NCBI GenBank assembly: GCA_023678885.1
Contig: CM042982.1
Span: 10,044,001-10,108,000, forward strand
Source of the DNA: Pogostemon cablin
Lineage: Eukaryota > Streptophyta > Magnoliopsida > Lamiales > Lamiaceae
Length of the DNA: 64,000 nt
Direction: 5' to 3'
Below, piece by piece: positions 46,420 through 56,536 of the stretch. A program made the position numbers and the translations under genes. Below the pieces are notes generated by a model. That model saw only the letters and a list, made by a program, of their open reading frames with translations. It was not told the origin of the DNA and ran no database searches. Numbering within the stretch: the stretch's first letter is position 1; every line of letters begins with the position of its first letter.

Positions 46420-47900
46420 TGAGAGAAATATAGTTTTTTTAACATAAAGATAATATTTTAAAAATAAAATGCTTTAAAATATTGTTCACCTGCATTGAGT
46501 GATTATAATTTTAGGGTGTAAATATTAAACATAGTCGAGTGATAAATAAATAATAAATATATGAAAATTGTAACGACACGGATAAAGCATATTAAATGCA
46601 GAATGACATGATTGAATTAGCTTGGTAGTCTAAAAACAATATTTAAACCAGTCTTCTTCTTGAAACTAAAATATAGAGTTTCCCAAATCCTAAATAGGGA
46701 GAAGGACCAAAAATATTGTCATGCAAAAAATCATTATAACTAAATGAATTATTATTGAAATACATATGTAATCTCTAAGGACAACAAAATAGCTAGCATA
46801 AGAACTTTCTATAAGAATTGAAGGATAAATTTTAATTCAATGGATGAGATGTAAATTGGAAAAATTAACCACGCGTGCTGGGAGTGATTTGAACTTAAGA
46901 CAAAATCAACTCATTTGGAGTTTGTAGAACATGATCAAGTTGGTCGGTTGCAGGCAATTTTTTGTGGTTATTACGAAAGATTCTTATCCAGTTTATCAGC
47001 TCAAGATTGTAGCTGTGTTTCCAAGCTTTTCCATTGGTGTATGGAACGATTATTTTTAAAGTCATTTAAAGGTGTGAAATAACTCACAGAGACAATTGAT
47101 CACAATTTCCATTTTTCACAACTTGCTCTCTCATATCAGCTTTGATGTATTTTTTTTAGTGATTCTTTCTCTTATAAATGATCCATCAATAAGAGGAACA
47201 CCTATACCTCAAAGTTGATGTAGATCTTCATGGTTGAACCTCTACAATTATGTTCTACTTGCTTTTACATTAATTATTCTTGCTACTATATTAAGTGTGA
47301 TTCGAAGTACTACAACGTCTAATACCATATTTGAACAATTGGCAAATTTTCAATATTTCAAAATGAATTCAACGAGGTTTGATATTAAAAAACTCACGGA
47401 GAAGACAAATTTTTAGTTTTATGAAAGTTTAAGATGAAGGTCATCTTGGTTCAACAAATAGAAAGACCACTTTACCATTTACCAATTACTATTTTTTATG
47501 AATAACACTGTGGTAAAAGGTAAAATTTTAGTCGCAAATTAAACTTGTTCTTCACTCATACATTATTTGAATTAGAATTTTATATTCCCCTAAAAAAATA
47601 CAGTTAATAATATTTGTGTCAACTAGAATAAATAGTTAAGTTTTAGTGTAAGATCGATTAATTAATTTAATTACACATATTTTAAGTAATCTACAACTAT
47701 ATCAAAAGGGTAAGTAAAACTTTAATTATATCACATGCTCATGCTAGGCAGAACGTAGATAAAAACAATAAAATGGGGTGGTTGTATCATTATGATGAAT
47801 TGGATTCCTAAAATATTAAGTTTACAAGTTGATTTTTTTTTTTTTTTTTTTTGGAAAGCGTTTACAATTTGATATTGATTGAATATTCATAATGTGAATA
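46420..47900. other. Intergenic sequence, no gene recognised
   Basis: 46850-47060 is somewhat GC-richer and may be a gene or transposon relic. The 60-residue frame at 47234-47416 has a hydrophobic stretch (YVLLAFTLIILATILSVI) but no homologue that I know. A poly-T run lies at 47835-47850. Confidence 0.35.
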
Positions 47901-47940
47901 TTGTTGTTGTTGTTTTTGTTGTTGTGGTGGTGGTGGTGTA
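47901..47940. repeat. GTT/GGT trinucleotide repeat
   Basis: A run of TTG units grades into GTG and GGT units. Confidence 0.9.
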
Positions 47941-48059
47941 CGTTCACACAATGTTTTAGAGTTCTCATTCAAATTTGAATTAATCATGTGACAATTATAA
48001 TCATGTTTTCACATTCGGTAAGAATAATGAATGCTTTTCAAATAGTTAGATACTCAAAC

Positions 48060-48325
48060 AAACTTTAGTTATTTTTACTCCATTGACAAATTAAGTAATT
48101 TCTTTATGGGCCCATTGACCCTTGGCCCTTGATATCACAATTTTAGTGACGAATCCATGAAGCTTGGGCCTTAGATTCTACAACTTGGACTCAGAAATTG
48201 ATAAAGAAAAAAATGAAAAAGGAAATAATAAAATAAACAATATTGTATTATTAGGGGGGTTCGAACCAAAAGGTTTCACATGATAAATCATGCTCTAACC
48301 AATGTGCTAACTAATTTTATAAATA
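48060..48325 (-). repeat. tRNA-derived SINE-like sequence
   Basis: On the minus strand a tRNA-like head starts near 48322: TTAGTTAGCACATTGGTTAG with GAGCA resembles an A box, and GGTTCGAACCC about 43 bases later resembles a B box of the internal RNA polymerase III promoter. A body follows to the left, with ATCTAAGGCCCAAGC and TCACTAAAATTGTGATATCA words. No clean tail or target duplication was found. It is not a functional tRNA, since its anticodon arm does not pair properly. Confidence 0.42.
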
Positions 48326-48329
48326 TTAT

Positions 48330-48667
48330 TTGCTATATATATATATATATATTAATTATTTAGAAAATCTTAGGGGCTCAGTGACAACTTAACTCCAGTT
48401 ACAGTAAAGAAGCCATCACGAAAAATCTTTTCAGAGCCATTTTTTACCAATCCACTAAGCTTATGTGTCCACAGTCCACTTCATTGGCCGTTTGTTATCC
48501 TCCTCGGGAAGAGCCCAAGTTCAAAATATCGGATTGGCCTTTGAGTCTATGGTCCTCCCAATCTTACCTGAGTGAGTGACTTACCTCATAAGACTCCAAA
48601 ATTGCATGGAGTATATATTATCTGTATTCTTTCTACCAAGTTAGTCTATCAACAACATTAAATATTA
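48330..48667. other. Intergenic sequence
   Basis: A short TA run at 48334-48350 is followed by a moderately GC-rich unassigned segment. No gene. Confidence 0.4.
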
Positions 48668-48875
48668 CGCCCTCGTGCCATTTAAAGAGAATATTTTTTC
48701 CATTTTAGACGTCTCACCCAAAGGTTCCATTTTCTATTTTACACACCTCCTCAAATACAATGAAAATATGGGTCTACACCCCCACTAATACAACTACCCA
48801 CGACACATTAAATAATAATACTCATTAATTTACGTGAAAAAAGCAAAATGGTCTCTTTTGAAGGGACGGAGGGAG
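48668..48875. mobile_element. Stowaway MITE
   Basis: The left end CGCCCTCGTGCCATTTAAAGA is worn; the right end GAAGGGACGGAGGGAG is intact; TA flanks. The right subterminal AATAATAATACTCATTAATT with TACGTG is like that of the mariner element at the window start. Confidence 0.82.
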
Positions 48876-49258
48876 TACAATTTATGAGAAAAGTCAATAC
48901 ACATTAATTCCCAAAAGATTAAAAGGAATTCCCTGGTTTTTTTTCTTTAACATATAATGTCATTTGACCTATTTATATTAGATTCGTTTGGTTATAACTT
49001 AGAGCGTCTCCAGCAGAGCCGCATACAAGCCTGCAACTACAATTTGCATCCAAATTCACCCTCCAGCAAATCTGCAAATTCTTCTGCAAAATAGAGAAAT
49101 TCACTGTAGCGCTGGAAAAATCCAGTCGCTACAGTAATTTCTTCATATTCTTTTTCTTTTTTTATTTTTTTAACTTATTTTCAATTATTATATTTAAATA
49201 ACATTATATATTATAATGGTTAACATTTTAATAGTTAATGATATTTTTACGATTAATG

Positions 49259-49372
<114 letters not shown>

Positions 49373-49474
49373 GATGTATCACATTAACATCCACTTTTAT
49401 TTTTCTTTAATTTTTTTTTACTTATTTATAGTAATAATTAATTTAAATAAGTGAAAAAATATTATGATTGTTAT

Positions 49475-49479
<5 letters not shown>

Positions 49480-49529
<50 letters not shown>
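49480..49529. repeat. Second TA microsatellite in the Harbinger element
   Basis: About 25 AT units. Confidence 0.96.
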
Positions 49530-49532
<3 letters not shown>

Positions 49533-49789
49533 TTATGTTGTATATGTGAAATATAAAAAATTCTATATTTTTAAATAAGTTTAAAAACATATTTACTTGA
49601 ATAATAAAATATATTGAAAATTAAAATTACATAACATATTAAAATCCTAAACACAAACTTACATCACATTAACATATTATAAAACAGACCCTTCATTGAA
49701 ATAAATTGATAAAACAACATTACTAGTACAAAAAAGAATAAAGAACATAAACATAATAAATAAACACACAAATACTAAATAATCAGAAA

Positions 49790-50800
49790 GACCATCCCCG
49801 GACGCTCCTCCAATATCTCGAATAAATTGGCCAAAGAAATCGGAAGCGGTATTTAAATTTTGTTGTTCGTCTAGTCTTCTCTTTTCCATGATTTTTTGTT
49901 TGCACACGTCTAGTAAAATCACGTCGTACGGGGTCCAAAATGGTATCCAAATTCACCATTATGAGTTTGTGTTCTCGTATTAGTTCTTTTAATTTATTGT
50001 TATGCTTTTTAACTTCAACCATTTCACGCATTATAGCAGCATCTCGATCTTTTTTTCAGCAGACATGTGTAACATTTTACGCATTTTTTCACCCTCTTCT
50101 TGTAACATGTTTGCTACAACAGATGTTTCTTCACCTTATTTTCTTTTCAATTTAACTTTTTTTATCCCCTCCTGTCATCTCAATGAAGATCCTCCACTAT
50201 CATCGCTTAAATTGATTGCAAATTCTGACAATGGGCTTGTGGAGATATAGGAGATGCCGACGTGTTTACTTGAGCACTTGAACCTTCTTCCTCTGCAACT
50301 TCTTCTACGTATTTCTTCATAATAGACCACACATACGCAAATTTGAAACCATCTGGATATTCTTCATTTTTAAACATCAACTCATTTGCCTTGTCCCACT
50401 ACATATATACAAAATATTAAATCGAGTATGAATTATAATAAAATAAGTATGATTTATAATTAAATGAAAATAAAATATTCCACTTACAATGTCTTCATCA
50501 TTTACACCAATTGGACGAGAATATCAAACTTGTTGTAGACATGCCTAGAACTTTCTACACTCTTTAAGTATGAATCGGAAACGGTATTGTAGGGATTTTT
50601 TAGTACGAGAGATTGATTGCGGTGACTTTTCAGAATTGAATTTTTCAGTAATACGAAGCCAAAATTTGTCTTTTGTTTGATTTCTACCGACAATTGGATC
50701 TTGTGAAACATTAAGATAACAAGTGTAAAGATTTTTATCATCGGAATAAGAGAAATTTTTATCTCATTTAGACATTTTAGAGGGAAGAAATACGAAAATA
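49790..50800 (-). pseudogene. Harbinger ORF1 (Myb/trihelix-like DNA-binding protein), broken
   Basis: Minus-strand blocks in order: LYTCYLNVSQDPIVGRNQTK and FWLRITEKFN (about 50760-50640), SLQYRFRF, KFDILVQL near 50510, then a coiled Lys/Glu-rich part (EVKKHNNKLKELIREHK, near 50020-49960) and MEKRRLDEQQN near 49885. This is the usual plan of plant PIF/Harbinger ORF1: an N-terminal SANT/trihelix-like domain and a helical C-terminus. In the family, ORF1 cooperates with the transposase in nuclear import and DNA binding. The frame is interrupted several times, so it is a pseudogene. Confidence 0.75.
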
Positions 50801-50910
50801 ACAATAAGTTGAGTGTGAAAAGAGAAATTGCAGAGGTTTGTGGTAGGATAAGGGTTGTGTGTCACTTATTTATAATAAATATTAGACTTCTCACATTTTC
50901 CAAAGTCATC

Positions 50911-51167
50911 ATCCAACGATTGAGATTTAAAGATGATGTTATACTATCAATGGTTGTGATTTAAAGAGCATGGATTGTGCTTCTTTTCTCTCTACACTTT
51001 CATCTAACGGTTGGGATTTAAAGATGATATTTTTAATCAATAGTTGAGATTTTCAGTACATGGATTGTGCTTCTTTTCTCTCTAAACTTTCATTTAATGG
51101 TTGAGATTTAAAGGTGATATTTTTTTATCAATGGTTGAGATTTTAAGTACATGGATTGTGCCTTAAT
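50911..51167. repeat. Three direct repeats of about 90 bp between the two Harbinger genes
   Basis: Units start at 50911, 51002 and 51092. Shared words are AACGATTGAGATTTAAAGATG, GTACATGGATTGTGC and TTCTTTTCTCTCTA. The third unit lacks the final pyrimidine part. They fill the divergent promoter gap of the element. Confidence 0.88.
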
Positions 51168-51263
51168 AAATAGTGCAATTTTGGGTTGGAGAATGGACAC
51201 ATGCTACCACTTACTAGTACTTCAAAATCAAAATTTTTCATCACTCCACTCATACATACAACA

Positions 51264-52582
51264 ATGAATTTTCATGAGATATTTTCTTCTTCATCAAGCT
51301 CATCAAGTGATGAGTTTGATGTATTTGCCCAATCAATATTAGAGAGTTACGATAATGAAGAAAAAATTATTGTGCAACATCTCCGAAACAACAATGTATT
51401 GATGGCTGAATGTCTTAGCCAACAAAATGCAAATCCAAGGCATGGAGGATCAGTGCAAGGTCGGAGAACTATTTTTCTTGATCGAGAAGCAGCTGCAGAA
51501 AATTTCTACAATGACTACTTTGCTGAAAATCCAACGTATAATGAATATCACTTCCGCCGACGCTTTCGAATGTCTCGTGATTTATTTCTTAGAATCGTTG
51601 ATGCTGTAAAAAATCACGATGATTATTTTATACAACGAAGGAGTGCAGCTGGAACGCTTGGTTTGTCAACTTTACAGAAGGTGACGGCCGCAATTCGTAT
51701 ACTCGCATATGCAGTTCCAGCTGATGCAACCGACGAGTATATCAAGATTGGAGAATCTACATCCATCGAATGTGTTAAAAGATTTTGTCGTGCTGTTGTT
51801 GAAATTTTTTCAGAGCAATATCTAAGAGCTCCTACTGCCAATGACGTTGCAAGACTACTCTACATAGGGAAGCAGCGTGGATTTCCACGTATGTTAGGAA
51901 GTTTGGATTGTATGCACTGGAAGTGAAAAATTGTCCAACAGCTTGGGCGGGACAATATTCTGGTCGTAGTGCATCTCCAACAATTATACTTGAAGTTGTA
52001 GCTAACTATGATTTATGGATATGACATGCATATTTTGGGATGCCGGGTTCCGACAATGATATAATATGTTAGAGACCTCTCCTTTTTCTCTAACCTTACT
52101 AGAGGCATTGCTCCTCCAGCACATTATATTATTCAAGAAACAAGAAGTGGTAGAAAATGAGGCCAAAAATGGCGGTATTGTTCAAACTATCCATGAGCCT
52201 GTCGGGCCAAAAAAAATATTTTGCAACAAAACAAGAAGCTTGTAGAAAAGACGTTGAACATGCATTTGGAGTGCTACAAAGTCGATTTGCAATTATTGCA
52301 AACCCAACACGTTTTTGGAAAAGAGCTGATTTGAAAATGATTATGCGTGCGTGCATAATAATGCATAACATGATAATTGAAGATGAACGAGATTTTAATG
52401 CGCCAATTGAGGAAGCAAGAGAAATGCCACTTCCGGATGTTGAATTTGCGGATAGTGATCCAGCTCGATTCCAAAACTTCCTTACTCGATAAGCACAAAT
52501 TAGAGATACAAATGCCCATTTCAACATTCGAAATGCTTTAATTGATCATTTATGGATGAAGTATTCCAACTCGGAGGATTAG
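51264..52582 (+). pseudogene. PIF/Harbinger DDE transposase (HARBI1-like), broken
   Basis: The ATG at 51264 opens MNFHEIFSSSSSSSSDEFD. The frame is intact to 51925: FRRRFRMSRDLFLRIVDAV, then ATDEYIKIGESTS, then GFPRMLGSLDCMHWK, containing the first catalytic Asp. A one-base loss at about 51924 shifts the frame. KNCPTAWAGQYSG and LEVVANYDLWI follow; the next Trp codon is TGA; GMPGSDND carries the second Asp. A second shift near 52066 and a collapsed segment around 52130-52200 follow. YFATKQEACRKDVEHAFGVL, with the third acidic residue, is open to a TAA at 52490, after which AQIRDTNAHFN continues to 52582. All three DDE residues survive, but at least two frameshifts and two nonsense codons prevent a full protein. 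Confidence 0.9.
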
Positions 52583-52964
52583 AAATAATCATTCTTAATT
52601 TTAAGTGCTGTAGTTTTAATTATTGTGGTGTTGTAATTTTAATTTGATGTTTATGTATTTTTAATGTAATTTTAATTTTAATTGTTGTCTTAATTTTTCA
52701 TGTTTAAATAAATTATAACGTAATTTTAATGATTATATATATTTTTTAATTTTAGGCATATTAATATTTTTATTATATATTTTTTGTATTTCAAAATAAA
52801 AATAATAATAATAAATAAATTAAATGTAAAAAATTATTAAAATAGTATTAGTAAAATAAATGTGCTGTAAAATGGAGTCAACTGCTGAAGATGATTTACT
52901 GAGTTGTCTGCATTTTTGAGGTGAATGTACTACAAAATGGGGCTAACTGCTGGAAATGACCTTA

Positions 52965-54269
52965 TAACAATACCGCCACACTAAATACAGATCCATTCAA
53001 AACCGACCATCTTCATTCTACACTTTATAAATTACAAGAATTGTACACACTATTTCGCAACGTAATTTAGCCTCGCATATATCATATTAATTTTGAATAT
53101 GTAATTGTTTCTCTTCATCATTTTGACCTACATAATAAAACTCTCTCCATTCTATTTTAACATTTGAAAAATTCATTATCATTTACACATCAAAATATGT
53201 ACGTGTATACTCCATCTGTCTTGAATCAAGACTTACGTTTCTTTTTTTTAACATAAATTAAGAATATAATAATATTTTAATGTATAGTGAGTTAAAAAAT
53301 ATAATCTTTTAATGTATAATCAATAGTTGAATTAGTATTGTCTGTGGGCTCATATAAGAATACTAAATTACTTTACGTGGGTTCCACTTATCAAAAAAGT
53401 GAATGAATGTAAACTTTACTTTACAATAAATCAAAATGGCATAATGTAAACCTAACAATGAGACATAACTTACAAGAATTTATCATTTGCGTAATTGACT
53501 CAAACCCGATCCATGATAGATTCGAACCCGCCGATCCTGGCGAAACCTATCAAAACTCGTCCCTGTGAGCGGTTTGAAACTTGAGGTATTGCAAAATATT
53601 AAAGACTAGTATGAAACCCGCGTGCTACGCGAGATTATAAGTTTTTTTATATAATATAAATATTTTATTTTAATAAAATATTTATTGAATCAAAATATAA
53701 TTATTAAAATTTAGTAAAATTTAAATCTAATTCAATTACAAAACCAAAAAGAATTATTGGATCATAAAACTTAATAATAATAGAATAAAAATAGTAATTT
53801 TTAAGATTAAAAAAAATTAAATTTAGAAAATACCACTAAAAATTATCAGTTTGAAATGATGAGATTAGAAAGACATTACATGACCAAATTTTATGAATGT
53901 TAGATTAAATAATCAAAGTTTAAGCAAAAGGAAGAATATAATAGCTTGTTGAATTAATTTTTAGTTTTATTATGTAAATTCTATAAGTAAATATGTGTAT
54001 ATAAAAAATACATGGCTAAAACTTGTGTATTCAGGAACACTGTACGCTCCGATACCCTTTAATATTAAATAATATATTCTTTAATATAAGGATGTATATC
54101 ATTTAAACCATATGCAAATTCAAGATAATAACAAATGTTAGTACATGTAAACCACAAAATTTCATTTATAATTAATTTTTGAGTCACTTTAATTTCGTCC
54201 GTTAGGGGCAGCAGAATATCCTCTCTATCTCTTATTAATTTCCACACTTTTTATTTTGGGCCTTCAAAG
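52965..54269. other. AT-rich intergenic sequence with worn repeats
   Basis: 53208-53450 starts ACTCCATCTGTCTTG and contains Stowaway-like words, but the right end is gone. 53610-53635 has ACCCGCGTGCTACGCGAG, a small inverted motif seen at ends of some plant repeats; its partner was not found. No gene. Confidence 0.4.
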
Positions 54270-55107
54270 GATAGGTTTTGCGTGAGACTATTTTACACTT
54301 TTCAAATTAGTTCTCACTTCTGTTATCATTTTCCCTAGAGATGTAAGCGAATCAAACCGTTCGCGAACTATTCGAGTCTCGAATAGTCTATCAAACTTGA
54401 ATTTTGAGTTCGAATAGTCTATCAAACCAAACTCAAGCCTAAGGGTGTTCGCCTCGAAAACTCGCGAACATATTCGTTTATGGACTCGTTAATGGCTCGC
54501 AAACGCATTCGTAAATTTTATAATTATTCTTTAGTATTATATATTATTATTTATTTATTAATATTCAATAATTAAATATTTTGTATTAAACCACACAAAT
54601 ATGATAATAACTTAAATGATTATTTAAATATTTAAATATTTTTTTATCGTTTATTATTATATTTTGTTAGTTTGTTTATTTAATATTATGAATAATATTA
54701 AATGTTTATAAACGAAACATTCTTTTAATATCCACGTACAAAATTTTTAAATGTTTATGAAAAATGTTCATGAACAAGTTACTTTATGTGTTTGCGAACA
54801 CGTTCGTGAGCCTTAACAAATAGTTTGAATTCGAGTTCGAGTTCGATATTTTTTATCTTGTCGAGTTCGAGTTCGGGCTCGAGTTCGATAATTCCTTAAC
54901 AAACGATCCTCAAATTTAGTAGTGTTCGACTCGACTAGGTTCGATTACATCCCTAATTTTCGCTATAAAATACTATTGCTTTTCATTTACACTATAAATT
55001 GTTCGTGAAATAGCATTGTCACTTTCATTACTTGAGTATCAATTTTCATGGTAGGAGTTATTACTTTTTATTTGTCTCACGTAACGATCTCAAATAGTCT
55101 TTGCCAA
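54270..55107. mobile_element. Mutator-type MITE interrupted by a hAT-type element
   Basis: 54270-54335 (GGTTTTGCGTGAGACTATTTT, TCACTTCTGTTATC) and 54956-55107 (TTCGCTATAAAATACTATTG, GAAATAGCATTGTCAC, TCTCACGTAACGATCTC, AGTCTTTGCC) join into one copy of the 46184 family once the insertion is removed. Confidence 0.7.
54336..54955. mobile_element. hAT-type MITE with 8-bp target duplication
   Basis: TAGAGATGTAAGCGAA opens and the inverted form TTCGATTACATCCCTA closes a 620-bp element. The flanks are ATTTTCCC (54328-54335) and ATTTTCGC (54956-54963), 7 of 8 identical. An 8-bp duplication with TAGGGATGTAA-type ends fits hAT. The interior has AATAGTCTATCAAAC twice near the left and GTTCGAGTTCGAG repeats near the right. 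No transposase. Confidence 0.8.
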
Positions 55108-55179
55108 AATCAAAAAAATCACTTTTAAAAAAAAAATCTCTATCCAACTACGCAATATTATAAAAAATTCAAATGAAAA

Positions 55180-56536
55180 TAAGAAGGGGGACAAAGAGAA
55201 AGGAAGCAGAGGAAAACGAAATTAAAAAGTCAAACAAGCGGCTTGCCAAAAAGAGCCTAAACAGGTTGCTCCAAGTATTAAATAGAGAATAATACATGAT
55301 TAATTAGTACATCAAAAGAGCCAAAGAAATGGCTTAAACAAATAAACCCGACTAAAATCATTAGAGTAGCCAAGAGCATGGCCCGTGACTTGCGATGGGC
55401 GGTGGAGTGGAGCAAAAACGGTAGGGGCTGATCTCAGGCTTTAAGATCAGCAACGGGCTTAAATTGGCAATATAGTCATAGGCAGGGAGATGCCGCCGGA
55501 GTGAGTAGCCCTTCTCCCCCTTTGTTAGTGGATTCCACAAACACCATGCAAGTTGGTGCCAAACTGCGCTCGAAACGAGCAGCATGGAAACCGCTATAGA
55601 GGAGGACAGAACTGTCACGGCTATGGAGGCTGTAACACTCGCCAGAAATGCCACTGGAGCAGCTGTAAAAGAAGAGCAACCAGATTTCCGGCAATAAGAA
55701 AAAAATACGGCAAAGCATGCCATCGTGGGGAGTTTAAAATCCAGCCGTAAGAGGAGAAAACCATATTTGGTTATTTTGGGAAGCAAACAGCCAAAAGAAA
55801 AGGGGTGGGAAGAGAAGACCAAATGAAGCAATTAATGCTAAAGCCCCTAAAAGAGGAAAGCTAAAGGGATAGCTTGGAAAAGATGATGGAAGGCTAGCCC
55901 AAACTATCTGCAGCCGGCAGACTGCACAGTCAGAGTAGGTGGCGCCGGAAACCGTGCACGACTTGGTTAGGCTGAGGGCGTTGCTTCCAGTCGAGAATGA
56001 GCCAGGAGAGATCCGGCGAGCAATGGGAGAACCACCGATGGGAGATGGAGACCATTGGAGCACAGCGGTCAGAAACAATGGCTGAAACGCCAAGAGTGTA
56101 TCCACAAATTTGGAAGGATGAAGAGGCTGCCGAAAGTTGCTAACTGGCAGCCCTCCGGCGAATGCCGCGCTAGAGGTAGCAGTGAAAGAGAGCGCCGTGG
56201 CTGCGCGGAAGATGTGAGCACTGGAGTCTAGCAACGCAGGCTGGAACGGGTGGCCGCAAAGCAGAAATCACCGAGATGTACGGCGGCCACCACGTGGGCA
56301 GACTGAAGAACAAGAAAACACAACGTGGTGGATCTTGGTGACGCTGCCACCATAAGTTGAAGACTCCGGTGAACGGAGAGGGTGGTCGTCAGTTGAGCAA
56401 AATAATGTAGCCCATGAACTTTTACTTTATTTTAATCACTTAATTAAGTCCAACATATTATTTGAATAGCTAATATAATTGAATATTAATATATTGTCCA
56501 CAATTAAATTATATAGGAAATATAAAATTTTTAACA
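55180..56536 (-). mobile_element. Probable 3-prime LTR region of the second copia element
   Basis: The LTR start is TGTTAAAAATTTTATATTTC on the minus strand at 56536, directly after the polypurine-like AAGTGGGAGAC. The sequence then runs left through a GC-rich part (55380-56390) open in two minus frames (156 residues at 55361-55831 and 166 at 55734-56234) that are rich in Ser, Phe and Leu and show no domain. The far LTR end and a matching right-hand LTR were not found, so the left boundary is approximate and part of this block may be a different element. Confidence 0.45.

Noticed and set aside
47234..47416. Small membrane protein of 60 residues
   Set aside because: It has one hydrophobic stretch but no family resemblance, and AT-rich sequence yields such frames by chance.
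48250..48325. Functional tRNA gene
   Set aside because: A and B box-like words are present, but the acceptor and anticodon stems do not pair, so a SINE-type head is more likely.
51186..51263. Upstream start of the Harbinger transposase frame
   Set aside because: The frame beginning at 51186 opens with TTG; the ATG at 51264 with a Ser-rich N-terminus is the better start.
53608..53640. Helitron or Mutator end around ACCCGCGTGCTACGCGAG
   Set aside because: No matching terminus, CTRR-type end or target duplication could be found.
55361..56234. Two long minus-strand frames of 156 and 166 residues
   Set aside because: They overlap in different frames, lack any domain, and lie where the LTR of the copia element is expected; GC-rich sequence keeps several frames open by chance.
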